Shown piece by piece: positions 15,594 through 23,184 of a DNA stretch of 64,000 nucleotides. The notes below the pieces were generated by a model, which had not been told where the DNA came from, did no database searches, and worked only from the letters and a program-made list of their open reading frames with translations. Within the stretch, counting starts at the first letter, position 1, and each line of letters starts with the position of its first letter. The position numbers were made by a program, and so were the translations under genes. Source of the stretch: JBGVSA01 sp041807905 (GTDB lineage Bacteria > Pseudomonadota > Gammaproteobacteria > Burkholderiales > Rhodocyclaceae); contig NZ_JBGVSA010000007.1 of assembly GCF_041807905.1 (NCBI RefSeq), forward strand, positions 62,001 to 126,000, given 5' to 3'.

Positions 15594-15617
15594 GGTGATT
15601 TACCTCTCTTGGCTTGG

Positions 15618-16922
15618 TTATTGGGCCGACCGAGAGGCCCAGTATTTGCGGTTGGCCGCGTTGATATCAGCCACATTGGTTTGGCGGCCGAAGTCCTTGG
15701 TAGTGATGCCGGCGCGAGTGCCACGATCGTTGTTGCGCACGCGAATGAGTTCTGCTGCGCCGTTGAAGACGCCCGGAACATCGACGGCCGAGAGCTTCGC
15801 AGCGTCACGGCCCATCAAGAAGACGTCGATGGCCTTCTTGCCGTCTTCCGTCTTCATTGCGTCACCGATGGCTTTGCGCATGAGCTTGATGCCCACGTCC
15901 TTGCCCTTGGCGGCATCGCCGGTCGGAATGGAGATACCCGGGGACAGGATCTCGGCACGGCTGAAGATCTGCGCCAGCGCATCACCGGTATAGGTCGTAC
16001 CGGTATCGGCCTTTCCTGCTGTTTCGGCCTCCAGGAGGTCGTCATCAGTCTCGACGTTGTCGGGATCGTCTTCGTCCTCATCATCCGTCTTGGTGATCGC
16101 CTTCGCTTCGGCGTCCTTGACGAGCTTGGCGACGGTCTTGGTCAGGGCGTCGACGGTCTTGGTAAGCGTTGCAATCGCATCGCCTGTCTTGGCCTTTTCC
16201 TTGTCGTCTTCGTCGTCATCACCGTCTTCGTCGCCGATCATGGCCTTGGGGTCTTCCTTTTCGTCCGGCTCGGCGTCCAAGAACGCACGCAGGCGTTCGC
16301 GGAAAGATTGCTTGCCGGCCGGCTTTGCGTCTTTCGTCTTCATGTCGGTACTTCCTTCATGGTCAAGAATTGAACAACGCGGCCCAGCCCGGCCACGCTC
16401 AACAAGGGCTACGTGGTTCCCAATGATGTTGCGCTGGACCCCGTGTCCTGGTTCGGTTTGCTCGTAGTCCGCCTCGTAGCCAGCCGACAACTCCGGCAGC
16501 TCACGATTCACGTACTCGATTGCGTCTGCGCTGGTGATCAACAGATCGGCCACCAACAGGTCATCGGAAATTCCATCGCCGCGGCGCACGTTCTGCACAA
16601 CGCCAACGGCTAGGCGATTCCAGTTTTGCGGCGTGACGAATTCATCCGGGTGCGTAACAGTGACGGGCTTGCCTTCGAAGCTCGCAATCGTCTCGTCGCG
16701 GAACACCTCATCTGCGTCACGCTGGATGCGCACCTCGCCGTTGCCGGTGTCTTCAATGGGAATCTCGCCAGACGAGTACAGTTGCTGCCCCGTGCGAGCA
16801 ATGGCGACGCCCTTGCAGAGCAAGAAGCCCTCGGGCGTCAGCTCCCTGCGATCTCCGAGCTTTTCAGTCGTGAAGAACGCCGCGCGGTCACCCGAGCGGA
16901 TGCGCTTCATGGTTTGTGGCAT
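15618..16922 (-). CDS. DUF2213 protein, likely prohead protease with scaffold tail
   Basis: 434 residues; the ATG at 16922 has AGGAGATACCA upstream. The N-terminal part has the DUF2213 pattern: L-T-P-E-G-F-L-L-C-K-G-V-A-I-A-R-T-G, then V-T-H-P-D-E-F-V-T and L-S-A-G-Y-E-A-D-Y. The His in T-H-P and the Ser in L-S-A-G-Y are the likely protease residues. The centre (about residues 210-280) is a very acidic Asp/Glu/Lys coiled region (E-D-D-P-D-N-V-E-T-D-D-D), typical of scaffolds. It would support prohead assembly and cut itself and partners. The order head-morphogenesis, DUF2213, cement, capsid is standard. Confidence 0.85.
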   Translation of the reverse strand: MPQTMKRIRSGDRAAFFTTEKLGDRRELTPEGFLLCKGVAIARTGQQLYSSGEIPIEDTGNGEVRIQRDADEVFRDETIASFEGKPVTVTHPDEFVTPQNWNRLAVGVVQNVRRGDGISDDLLVADLLITSADAIEYVNRELPELSAGYEADYEQTEPGHGVQRNIIGNHVALVERGRAGPRCSILDHEGSTDMKTKDAKPAGKQSFRERLRAFLDAEPDEKEDPKAMIGDEDGDDDEDDKEKAKTGDAIATLTKTVDALTKTVAKLVKDAEAKAITKTDDEDEDDPDNVETDDDLLEAETAGKADTGTTYTGDALAQIFSRAEILSPGISIPTGDAAKGKDVGIKLMRKAIGDAMKTEDGKKAIDVFLMGRDAAKLSAVDVPGVFNGAAELIRVRNNDRGTRAGITTKDFGRQTNVADINAANRKYWASRSAQ

Positions 16923-16945
16923 TGGTATCTCCTGAGCGGGGTCGC

Positions 16946-17707
16946 TCAGTCGTCGGGGAATATCGGTTCAGCCCAGCAGCGGCAGTTCCAGACTTGTCCG
17001 GGGTGATGACGCATCCATTTGGGGCTGTCGTCACTGCCCTCGTTGATCAATGGCGGGTCGGTCCAGGCGAATATCTTTCCGTTTAGCGCCTTGTGGCTAT
17101 GGCGCACGTCGCTGTCACCAGCGGTATGCCACCGGTAGTGCGTTGATCCTGCCGACTCTGCGCGCACCTGAGTGAGAACTGACGCCGATCGCGCCACCTC
17201 AGTGCGAGCGATGAGTGTCGCTTTGCTCTTCGATACTTCGGTACTGCGCTGGATTTCCTTTGCTACTGTCGAAGCTCGGGTACTGTCCTCAAGGCCCTCA
17301 AGCGTCAGGCGATGCACGCGGTCTGCCGCATCGCGCGGTATGGACTTGATCAGTACAACCTGCTCTTCCAGCAAATCCTGCATGGCTGCGCCGGTCGGCG
17401 CGTGCCGGATCTCCTGGCCCAATATCCGCGATATTTCCTCGCTGGCCCCGAGCCACGCCTTGCGGTCACTCAGGTCGACATCGGCGAGCATCCGAGCGGC
17501 AATACGGCGTGCCCACGGATCGATGGCGTCTGCATACCTGCTCAAGATGTTGCTGATCGGGCCTGCGCTCTCCGGGTCTCCTGCGGGGAACCCATTGATG
17601 ACCGCACCAACCTGCTCAGCAACCTTCTTGAGAGCGCCTGCGTATTCCCGCTCAGCCCTGCTCGTCTTGACCGGATTGCTCTTGTTCCGTCTCGTTGGCG
17701 AGCGCAT
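16946..17707 (-). CDS. Minor head protein, SPP1 gp7-type head morphogenesis
   Basis: 253 residues. The C-terminal half shows the gp7/F-type pattern: A-T-L-I-A-R-T-E-V-A-R-S-A-S-V-L-T (residues 160-176), then Y-R-W-H-T-A-G-D-S-D-V-R-H-S-H-K-A-L-N-G and the ending R-H-H-P-G-Q-V-W-N-C-R-C-W-A-E-P. The H-P-G-x-x-x-N-C-R-C end is a hallmark. The protein is a minor capsid component associated with the portal. Its reading frame overlaps the portal gene end by 56 bp if the GTG/ATG at 17707 is used; a later start is possible. Confidence 0.85.
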   Translation of the reverse strand: MRSPTRRNKSNPVKTSRAEREYAGALKKVAEQVGAVINGFPAGDPESAGPISNILSRYADAIDPWARRIAARMLADVDLSDRKAWLGASEEISRILGQEIRHAPTGAAMQDLLEEQVVLIKSIPRDAADRVHRLTLEGLEDSTRASTVAKEIQRSTEVSKSKATLIARTEVARSASVLTQVRAESAGSTHYRWHTAGDSDVRHSHKALNGKIFAWTDPPLINEGSDDSPKWMRHHPGQVWNCRCWAEPIFPDD

Positions 17708-19145
17708 TGGTCACTTCCTCGACGGGCGGCGGCGGTTCGCTTTCTGCCGCCTCGATATCTTCGTCGGTGATGTTTGTGAAGAAGCCCGTCACGCGTGAGT
17801 GCTGGCGTAGCTCCTTCAGCGCGGTCTGTGCCGAGATGAGCCCGGCATCAAACGCCGTGGTAACCGTCTCCGTTCCAGTCTTGGCAACAGTCGCCTTCTG
17901 CTCGTCCGTCATTTGCCACAGCGGGCGGAATGCGAAGTCCGTACCACTGGGCAGATCAACGCCGAGGATTGATCTGGCCATCACCTGCAGAAGCTTGTGG
18001 ATGCCTGGACGCAGCAACTGATCCTGCTGTTGCGCGACGTTGTCGTAGTACGTGCGAAGGTCAGATTCGCCCGTGGCGTTCATCCCTGCCGGCGATTGAC
18101 CGAAGAGTCGCACCAACGGGATTTGCAGCGCGCCGGATACCTGCTGACCAAACTGCAGCAGAACGGCGTCCAGCCCGGAGAACGTGTAGCTGTGGGCGTC
18201 GAATTCGTCCTTGGTATCCATGAGGGTCATGCCCTCGTTGGTCTGCCACATGCGGATGTGATCGATCTGCTTCACCAGGCCTTCAAATGCCTTGCCACCC
18301 GAAGCGATGATGTCGCGCAGGCCTTCGACCTTGTACGTGCGCAGATGCGCCTTGTGCACTAGCTGCGCCGCGCCCTGAGTCGTGCTGTCAAACGCAAGCA
18401 GTCGATCCCACAGGCGCTCCAGAACAGACTGGCCCCACAGGTTCTCGCTGATGCGCTGCCAGTACGGCAACTCAACACCATCAATGCGGATCAAGCGCGA
18501 GTGATGAATGCGCATGTTCGGCAACGCCATCGAATCGGCGACGACGTCGTAGTATTTCGGCATACCGACGTCAGGCCCCATCTCTTGGACGAGGTTCTCC
18601 AGAGACGGCTGGACCAACCAACGATCCAGTACCAGCAAGCCTTTGAACTGGTCTTTGCTGATCGTCTCGATGCGCAGCGGAGTATCGGACTTCTGTCCGT
18701 CCACCATGATCACGGCCACAGCACCGCCATATAGGCGTGCCCACTTGGCCGTAGCGCACAGGCAATTCCAGATGCGCATGCGCTCGAAGCCTTGTTCAAG
18801 CTTCTCGATGTTGTCCGGGTCGAGTTCCGAATGGATCTCGATGCCGGCGCGTGTCATGTCGTCGGCAACCACGTCGACGGCCATGCCGCAGATCCAGCTT
18901 GACCGGTATGCCGCCTCCATCTGCACGCGGTTGCGCGAGACAAAGTCGAATCCATACGAGCCGAACGACGATTGGTTCGCCGTTCCCAGGCCTACGCGTG
19001 AGGCGAAGTTCTGGAAGCTGTCGCCCGTGGCAAAGCTCTTGCGCTGCGCCTGCTGCCCTTGCATGGCTGCGGACGTATCTCGGGTGACACGCTCCGCCAT
19101 CTTTCGCAGTGCGTGTCTCTTCGTCATCCAGCAAGCCTTGACCAA
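17652..19145 (-). CDS. Portal protein, DUF1073 family
   Basis: 497 residues (a start six codons later, at M-T-K-R-H, is equally possible). DUF1073 pattern: Y-R-S-S-W-I-C-G-M-A-V-D-V-V-A-D-D-M-T-R-A-G near residue 80, A-R-L-Y-G-G-A-V-A-V-I-M near 140, R-I-D-G-V-E-L-P-Y-W near 220, and I-P-L-V-R-L-F-G-Q-S-P-A-G-M-N-A-T-G near 350. These are the portal ring core and the membrane-free crown. Databases sometimes label this family as anti-CBASS Acb1, but I see no two HxT motifs and all neighbours are head genes, so portal is the right call. The start overlaps the terminase stop. Confidence 0.9.
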   Translation of the reverse strand: MVKACWMTKRHALRKMAERVTRDTSAAMQGQQAQRKSFATGDSFQNFASRVGLGTANQSSFGSYGFDFVSRNRVQMEAAYRSSWICGMAVDVVADDMTRAGIEIHSELDPDNIEKLEQGFERMRIWNCLCATAKWARLYGGAVAVIMVDGQKSDTPLRIETISKDQFKGLLVLDRWLVQPSLENLVQEMGPDVGMPKYYDVVADSMALPNMRIHHSRLIRIDGVELPYWQRISENLWGQSVLERLWDRLLAFDSTTQGAAQLVHKAHLRTYKVEGLRDIIASGGKAFEGLVKQIDHIRMWQTNEGMTLMDTKDEFDAHSYTFSGLDAVLLQFGQQVSGALQIPLVRLFGQSPAGMNATGESDLRTYYDNVAQQQDQLLRPGIHKLLQVMARSILGVDLPSGTDFAFRPLWQMTDEQKATVAKTGTETVTTAFDAGLISAQTALKELRQHSRVTGFFTNITDEDIEAAESEPPPPVEEVTNALANETEQEQSGQDEQG

Positions 19146-20335
19146 ACGCCGGCGCCTCCGCGCGCTTGGATGTACCCATCCAGGCTGTAGCGGACTGCGT
19201 CCCAGCAGTGATTGTGTTTATCCACGATGACTGGCAAAACCTCGTTGGTCTGCTTGTCGACCTTGTACGAGTACAGCCGCGCCTCGTCGGCAGTGTGCTT
19301 GCACTGCTCGTGGATGATGATTTTCTCGAAGCCTCGCAGATGCGCGATGCCGTCTTCTACGCTACCGGGCCACTTGTCAGCGGCGCTGATGTTGAAGCCC
19401 TGGCGCCCCATGTAGCTAATCGTCTCGGGGCGGCTGTTGTCGGCCTTGATCGGCCAGTCCCGCGCCCCAGGTACGCTGTCGTAGAGCTGGTACATCTCGT
19501 CCAACTCAACCCCGACGCCATAGGCTTCATGCTCGATGTATAGCGTGTTGTCGAGGATGAACGACCGAATCAGCGTGCTCGGGTCTTGCGCAAAGCCGAA
19601 ATCGGCGCCGAAGTGCAAGCGATCCGCCTTAAGCCAGAGATCGTCGGGGAAGGCCCGGACCTCGTACTTGCCAGAGAAGATCACCGCGGCGCTGATCTTG
19701 CGCGGCTTCCCTAGCCAGATGTGTTCGTACGCCTCGTAATCGACACGCTTGCAGTACTCCATTTCCTTGCGGAGCACTTCAGGAAACCAGGGGTTGTCGC
19801 AGTAATTCACCTCAACGACGCAAGCGTCATCAGGCGGATTTGCGACGAAACGCTGGTATGTCGGGTCTGTCTCTTCCTTCGGGTTGAAGGAAATCCAGAT
19901 CTCCGAGCCTTCCTTGCGGATCGTAGGGATCAGTACGTCCCACGAATCCGTACTCACCGTCTGCGCTTCCTCCACCCAGCATATGTCTATGCCTTCCGTG
20001 GATTTGACGCCTTGCACGTCGTAGCGCAGGCCCTTGAAGATAAATTCAGAGCCCAACGAGCTTTTGATGCTCGTGTCGGTGATACTGAACCAGGGCATCA
20101 GCCCTAGCGACTCGATCTGATCCTTGAGTAGCTTATGGACCGAGTCCTTGATTGTGTTCTGTACTTCGCGTGCGCAGAGGATGCGCAGCTTCTTCGTGGC
20201 CGTCAGAAGGACAAGCGCGCGGGCAATCTCCCACGACTTCGCCCCACCACGGCCACCGTGGAAGACCTTGTAACGCTTAGGCTGGAAGAGCGGCCGGAAC
20301 TTGGGCGCAAACCGGATATCAACCGGCTTCGCCAT
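19124..20335 (-). CDS. Terminase large subunit
   Basis: 403 residues from the ATG at 20335 (M-A-K-P-V-D-I-R-F). The ATPase Walker A-like site is H-G-G-R-G-G-A-K-S-W (residues 26-35), the Walker B with catalytic Glu is I-D-I-C-W-V-E-E-A, and the nuclease part has F-G-A-D-F-G-F-A-Q-D-P-S with an acidic residue and a later D-N-S-R-P-E-T-I-S. This is the PBSX/Terminase_3 type. It packages DNA with the small subunit encoded directly upstream (17 bp overlap). Its 3' end overlaps the portal start. Confidence 0.93.
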   Translation of the reverse strand: MAKPVDIRFAPKFRPLFQPKRYKVFHGGRGGAKSWEIARALVLLTATKKLRILCAREVQNTIKDSVHKLLKDQIESLGLMPWFSITDTSIKSSLGSEFIFKGLRYDVQGVKSTEGIDICWVEEAQTVSTDSWDVLIPTIRKEGSEIWISFNPKEETDPTYQRFVANPPDDACVVEVNYCDNPWFPEVLRKEMEYCKRVDYEAYEHIWLGKPRKISAAVIFSGKYEVRAFPDDLWLKADRLHFGADFGFAQDPSTLIRSFILDNTLYIEHEAYGVGVELDEMYQLYDSVPGARDWPIKADNSRPETISYMGRQGFNISAADKWPGSVEDGIAHLRGFEKIIIHEQCKHTADEARLYSYKVDKQTNEVLPVIVDKHNHCWDAVRYSLDGYIQARGGAGVWSRLAG

Positions 20336-20627
20336 CCCCCTGCTCTCCAAATGTCACGTTGATTACTGGCGGCGTGAGAGGAACGCCCCCCGGGCCGGAT
20401 GCCTCAATGGCCTGAGTAGCCTTGCCGAATCCACGGTCAAGCAACTCTTTGGCCGCCGCAATTCGGGCCTGATCGCTCTCTGACGTCTGCATCAGGTCCA
20501 GTAGCGTCTTGATGGCCTCGGGGCCGTGCTTCTGTGCAAGCGCCTTGATATCGGCCGTAGCCTTGTTCGTAGTTCCCTTTTGCCTGCCGCTACCAGCAGG
20601 ACGGGGCCTGCCTTTTGGTGCGGCCAT
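20319..20627 (-). CDS. Small terminase-like DNA-binding protein
   Basis: 102 residues. The N-terminus is a basic, AT-hook-like stretch (K-G-R-P-R-P-A-G-S-G-R-Q-K-G-T-T-N-K) followed by a helical part (H-G-P-E-A-I-K-T-L-L-D-L-M-Q, R-I-A-A-A-K-E-L-L-D-R-G-F-G-K). It lies directly before the large terminase and overlaps it, the normal place for the small subunit that recognises the pac or cos site. It does not have the classic Nu1 helix-turn-helix, so the call rests on position and DNA-binding character. Confidence 0.7.
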   Translation of the reverse strand: MAAPKGRPRPAGSGRQKGTTNKATADIKALAQKHGPEAIKTLLDLMQTSESDQARIAAAKELLDRGFGKATQAIEASGPGGVPLTPPVINVTFGEQGDGEAG

Positions 20628-20659
20628 ATCTATCTCAATCTATTTTTGATTGGGGCGCC

Positions 20660-20687
20660 TTGCCTTTTGTATCCATTCGGATACAAT
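20660..20687 (+). promoter_or_regulatory. Toxin-antitoxin promoter and operator
   Basis: TTGCCT (20660-20665), a 16-base spacer and TACAAT (20682-20687). A perfect palindrome TGTATCC-ATTC-GGATACA (20668-20685) fills the spacer and the -10, as expected for autoregulation by the antitoxin. The expected start is 20694, next to the ATG at 20695, and there is no Shine-Dalgarno sequence, pointing to a leaderless message. The divergent late terminase operon starts 33 bp away. Confidence 0.68.
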
Positions 20688-20694
20688 GACTCAC

Positions 20695-20991
20695 ATGAAC
20701 ACGATCAACCAGACATCCGAATTCAGTACATGGCTTCGCGAACTGAAGGACTTGGCTGCTCGTGCTGCGATCATCACCCGCGTTCAGCGCGCTGAGGCCG
20801 GCACATTCGGCGACTGTGAGCCGGTCGGCGAAGGCGTCAGCGAGATGCGTATTCACGTCGGTGCTGGTTATCGCGTGTACTTCGTCCAGCGCGGCAAGCG
20901 CATTTATCTGCTGCTGTGCGGCGGCGACAAGTCAAGCCAGAAGCGCGACATCAAGCGCGCCAAGGAAATGGCTCGGAACATTGAGGAGTAA
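20695..20991 (+). CDS. RelE/HigB-like toxin of a second addiction module
   Basis: 98 residues from the ATG at 20695 (an ATG at 20686 would add three residues, but overlaps the -10). The pattern S-E-F-S-T-W-L-R-E-L-K-D at the start, R-A-E-A-G-T-F-G-D-C-E-P-V-G-E-G-V-S-E-M-R in the middle and Y-R-V-Y-F-V-Q-R-G, L-L-L-C-G-G-D-K-S-S-Q at the end is that of the phage-type addiction killer proteins (RelE fold mRNA interferases). The antitoxin gene follows 4 bp after the stop. The module sits on the plus strand between the early and late phage operons and can stabilise the prophage. Confidence 0.9.
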   Translation: MNTINQTSEFSTWLRELKDLAARAAIITRVQRAEAGTFGDCEPVGEGVSEMRIHVGAGYRVYFVQRGKRIYLLLCGGDKSSQKRDIKRAKEMARNIEE

Positions 20992-20995
20992 GAAG

Positions 20996-21289
20996 ATGCC
21001 CCACAACATCACACGATTCGATGCCGTCGAATACCTCGATAGCGACGAAGCTATCGCAGCCTATATCAACGCAGCGCTTGCAGAGAACGACCCCGAGCAT
21101 CTGCTTGTTGCCATCTCAACGGTCGCCAAAGCACGCGGCATTGCGCAGCTTGCCGAAGCGTCAGGGCTCGGGCGCGAGAGCCTGTACAAGACACTGCGCC
21201 CAGGTGCGAAACCGAGATTTGATACGGTGCTTAAGGTGATCAATGCTCTTGGTGTTCAACTGCACGCAGAAGCCTCTCCGTCCGCCTGA
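20996..21289 (+). CDS. Antitoxin of the second addiction module
   Basis: 97 residues. GAGGAGTAAGAAG is a strong ribosome binding site overlapping the toxin stop, so the two are coupled. The N-terminus (F-D-A-V-E-Y-L-D-S-D-E-A-I-A-A-Y) and the helix-turn-helix part (I-A-Q-L-A-E-A-S-G-L-G-R-E-S-L-Y-K-T-L-R) with the end K-V-I-N-A-L-G-V-Q-L are typical of the addiction-module antitoxin family with a Cro/C1-like domain. It binds the toxin and probably the palindrome at 20668-20685. A bidirectional-looking hairpin lies after the stop. Confidence 0.9.
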   Translation: MPHNITRFDAVEYLDSDEAIAAYINAALAENDPEHLLVAISTVAKARGIAQLAEASGLGRESLYKTLRPGAKPRFDTVLKVINALGVQLHAEASPSA

Positions 21290-21296
21290 CGGGCAA

Positions 21297-21331
21297 CAAA
21301 AAAGCCCGCTCGGCATATGCCTGCGGGCTTT
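21297..21331 (-). terminator. Intrinsic terminator between convergent transcripts
   Basis: Hairpin with arms AGCCCGC and GCGGGCT. On the minus strand it is followed by TTTTTTGTT, a strong terminator for the operon ending with the 21,396 gene; on the plus strand only a weak T run follows, which may still serve the antitoxin gene. Confidence 0.75.
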
Positions 21332-21395
21332 GGAGTCACTGATTCACAGCGTAGCTGGTTTATACCAAAACAGTGCAATGGGGTCAATACAAGAA

Positions 21396-21641
21396 TTACT
21401 CTGCGCGCAGATCGTACTGCTGCATCAAATCTTGTTCTATCTGCATGACGGTGCCCTCGCACTCTCTCGGGCCGCGGTACGCATAATTCGGAAGAGCCCA
21501 CATCCCGCCAAAGGGATTTGGTTTCTCGAGCCTTTGTATGGCGTCAACAGCGCATTCTGCGCAATCACCGCCCTCGCGCGATCGAAGTTCCTGATTGAAG
21601 ATAGACACCAATTCGTCATGCGAAACGATCTTCAAGGGCAT
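21396..21641 (-). CDS. Small phage protein with four cysteines or fewer, unknown
   Basis: 81 residues from the ATG at 21641, preceded by GGAGACATGGAC, giving good spacing; an ATG at 21647 is too close. The sequence has C-A-E-C-A-V-D-A-I-Q (a Cys pair near residue 32) and P-N-P-F-G-G-M-W-A-L-P-N-Y-A-Y-R-G-P-R-E-C. Not recognised. It is the last gene of the leftward early operon, directly before its terminator, and follows a candidate regulator gene. Confidence 0.65.
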   Translation of the reverse strand: MPLKIVSHDELVSIFNQELRSREGGDCAECAVDAIQRLEKPNPFGGMWALPNYAYRGPRECEGTVMQIEQDLMQQYDLRAE

Positions 21642-21708
21642 GTCCATGTCTCCAGGTTGATAAGGTCGGAACACATATACTAGGGTAATGGAGCGTCGGC
21701 CAGGCCTA

Positions 21709-22059
21709 TTAGACACAACTGGCGTTCGCCTCGCCGAACATTACGTTGTGTATGCGATCGATGCGGTAATGAAGTGCTCGCTTCTCAATACCTAGCCGCC
21801 CCGCTATCTCGACCGTCTTCCCCCCGATGACGTAGTACTCGTGCAAGGTCTGGCGGTCTGCCTCTGGTAGCTTCTGGACGATGGCATCGACGAACAGGGC
21901 GTCTTCGTTGAAGTCCAGTTCGCGGGGGCCGTAGGCGTCAGAGCGTGGAGCGTTCATGAACATTGGGCATACCTTCGGCCAGCCCACATCCCCGCGGAGG
22001 TGCGAGACCTTCCACCGCGCCCAACGGTTCAGCATCACGTCCCAATACGGCAAGCTCAT
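21709..22059 (-). CDS. Helix-turn-helix protein, candidate late-gene regulator
   Basis: 116 residues. The C-terminal third has a sigma70-region-4-like helix-turn-helix: L-P-E-A-D-R-Q-T-L-H-E-Y-Y followed by T-V-E-I-A-G-R-L-G-I-E-K-R-A-L-H-Y-R-I-D-R-I-H. The N-terminal part (P-Y-W-D-V-M-L-N-R-W-A-R-W) has conserved Trp residues seen in phage Q-like and RinA-like proteins. It stands near the end of the leftward early operon just before the late genes, where phages keep the late activator or antiterminator. The function is inferred; the ATG overlaps the previous stop (ATGA). Confidence 0.72.
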   Translation of the reverse strand: MSLPYWDVMLNRWARWKVSHLRGDVGWPKVCPMFMNAPRSDAYGPRELDFNEDALFVDAIVQKLPEADRQTLHEYYVIGGKTVEIAGRLGIEKRALHYRIDRIHNVMFGEANASCV

Positions 22060-22250
22060 GCGCCCCTCCTTGTTTCCCCGTACAAACGATCTCCAATCCG
22101 GCGCACAAGCTCCCTTTCTACAAAGTCCAGGCGGCGGTCATCCTCCGCCACCACCAAAATCCGTTGCTTCTGCCAGCCGTCGCGCTTGACCTGCTCTGCG
22201 TCCATTTCGTTCACCTGGACTCGGCCTAGAGCGCATTGCGGGTGAGCCAT
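22056..22250 (-). CDS. Small phage protein, unknown
   Basis: 64 residues; an internal ATG (M-D-A-E-Q-V-K-R-D-G-W-Q-K-Q-R) at 22205 is also possible. The sequence R-I-L-V-V-A-E-D-D-R-R-L-D-F-V-E-R-E-L-V is typical of a small phage helical protein found in replication regions. It overlaps the regulator start (ATGA) and follows a 37-residue gene by zero bases. The role is unknown. Confidence 0.65.
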   Translation of the reverse strand: MAHPQCALGRVQVNEMDAEQVKRDGWQKQRILVVAEDDRRLDFVERELVRRIGDRLYGETRRGA

Positions 22251-22364
22251 CTATGGCGCCTCCTTCCAGTCGCGGTACGCGCTTCGGGGGCTGAGTCCGG
22301 CGCCTATGCGGCCGGCGCTGCGGCAGATCCAGATGCAGAATGACTTGGTGATATGCGGCTTCAT
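22251..22364 (-). CDS. Very small phage protein of 37 residues
   Basis: ATG at 22364-22362 overlaps the stop of the DUF1367 gene by one base (TGATG) and its TAG stop lies directly against the next gene. The product has S-F-C-I-W-I-C-R-S-A-G near the start and S-P-R-S-A-Y-R-D-W-K-E-A-P at the end. Tiny phage proteins with a C-W-x-C stretch and a final A-Y-x-D-W motif are frequent in such operons. It was found by reading the gap between two genes. Confidence 0.6.
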   Translation of the reverse strand: MKPHITKSFCIWICRSAGRIGAGLSPRSAYRDWKEAP

Positions 22365-22834
22365 CACATGAACTCCCCCATGACAGACTCGACCATTCCC
22401 CAAGAGTCCGAGTCGGAGAGGTGCGGCCAGAGGTAGGCCCGGGCGTAGGCCGATCGCGCGAACGCCATGACAGCTTCGTGGATCGGCTCGAACTCGGCCT
22501 GGTCTAGCGATTCGTATGAAATGCTCTTCGGGATTGCGACCATCTGGCCATCAGTGCCGGGAGCGAAGACTGCGTAGCCCGCCCCTACTTCGAGCCACTT
22601 TCGGAACACGTCTTCGTCTTCGAACTGCTCTTGAGCGTCGAACAAGCGAGCCAAAATGGCGAAGTGCCTGCGGTGGTACGCGCCCGAGCGTGGCTCCTTC
22701 CAACTGAATGTGATCGAGCCCTTCTTCAGTTCGCGCGCCGCCTTCAGGAATTTTGCGTACGCCCGGTTGTCCTTTGGGCTGGCACCGACGAGGTGATCGG
22801 TGCGCTCGTCGCGGACTAAGCTAACGGTCGGCAT
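22364..22834 (-). CDS. DUF1367 family protein
   Basis: 156 residues from the ATG at 22834 (M-P-T-V-S-L-V-R-D-E-R-T-D-H-L-V). Family pattern: L-K-K-G-S-I-T-F-S-W-K-E-P-R-S-G-A-Y-H-R-R-H-F around residues 36-60 and F-R-K-W-L-E-V-G-A-G-Y. DUF1367 is a lambda NinB-neighbourhood family of unknown function, usually near ninG in recombination or replication modules, as it is here. The end A-Y-L-W-P-H-L-S is usual for the family. Confidence 0.82.
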   Translation of the reverse strand: MPTVSLVRDERTDHLVGASPKDNRAYAKFLKAARELKKGSITFSWKEPRSGAYHRRHFAILARLFDAQEQFEDEDVFRKWLEVGAGYAVFAPGTDGQMVAIPKSISYESLDQAEFEPIHEAVMAFARSAYARAYLWPHLSDSDSWGMVESVMGEFM

Positions 22835-22848
22835 TAGTGTTATCCCTA

Positions 22849-22876
22849 TTGCATTTACACGCAATGCGTGTATTCT
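22849..22876 (+). promoter_or_regulatory. Promoter with dyad in the divergent gap
   Basis: TTGCAT (22849-22854), a 16-base spacer and TATTCT (22871-22876). A perfect dyad ACACGC-AAT-GCGTGT (22857-22871) fills the spacer. The predicted start is 22883, next to the ATG at 22884. It could drive the two plus-strand genes, with the dyad as an operator, perhaps for the helix-turn-helix protein at 23,185. Confidence 0.5.
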
Positions 22877-22883
22877 TTAGTCC

Positions 22884-23150
22884 ATGGACAGCGCATTGCT
22901 GACCACCGCGCCTCGGGGCTACGGGGGCTGGAGTATGAGAATGACGACAATTCAAATTGCTTACGAAGTTCCCGAAGCTACGGTCGCAAAGATCCAAACG
23001 CACCTGGATGAAGTCGCGCTCCGCGACATCAACTGGAATGGGGCTGAGTTCAATATCGAGCGCGAGGACTTCACCTGCATTCCCGACGACGACAGCGCGA
23101 ATGCGGTTCGTCTCTTGGGTGAGATCCAGAACATCATCAGTGGCCGATAA
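22884..23150 (+). CDS. Small plus-strand phage protein, unknown
   Basis: 88 residues from the ATG at 22884; an ATG at 22941 has GGAG at good spacing and would give 69 residues starting M-T-T-I-Q-I-A-Y-E-V. The protein-like part begins there: V-A-K-I-Q-T-H-L-D-E-V-A-L, then W-N-G-A-E-F-N-I-E and R-L-L-G-E-I-Q-N-I-I. Not recognised. It lies on the plus strand inside the leftward operon, together with the next gene, so the pair forms a separate unit with its own promoter. Confidence 0.6.
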   Translation: MDSALLTTAPRGYGGWSMRMTTIQIAYEVPEATVAKIQTHLDEVALRDINWNGAEFNIEREDFTCIPDDDSANAVRLLGEIQNIISGR

Positions 23151-23184
23151 GTCAGATACTCCACTGCCGAATAGGCAGCTCATC

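Noticed and set aside
17652..19145. Anti-CBASS Acb1 nuclease in place of a portal protein
   Set aside because: The DUF1073 family is sometimes given that name, but no pair of HxT motifs is visible and the gene lies between terminase and head morphogenesis genes, so it is the portal.
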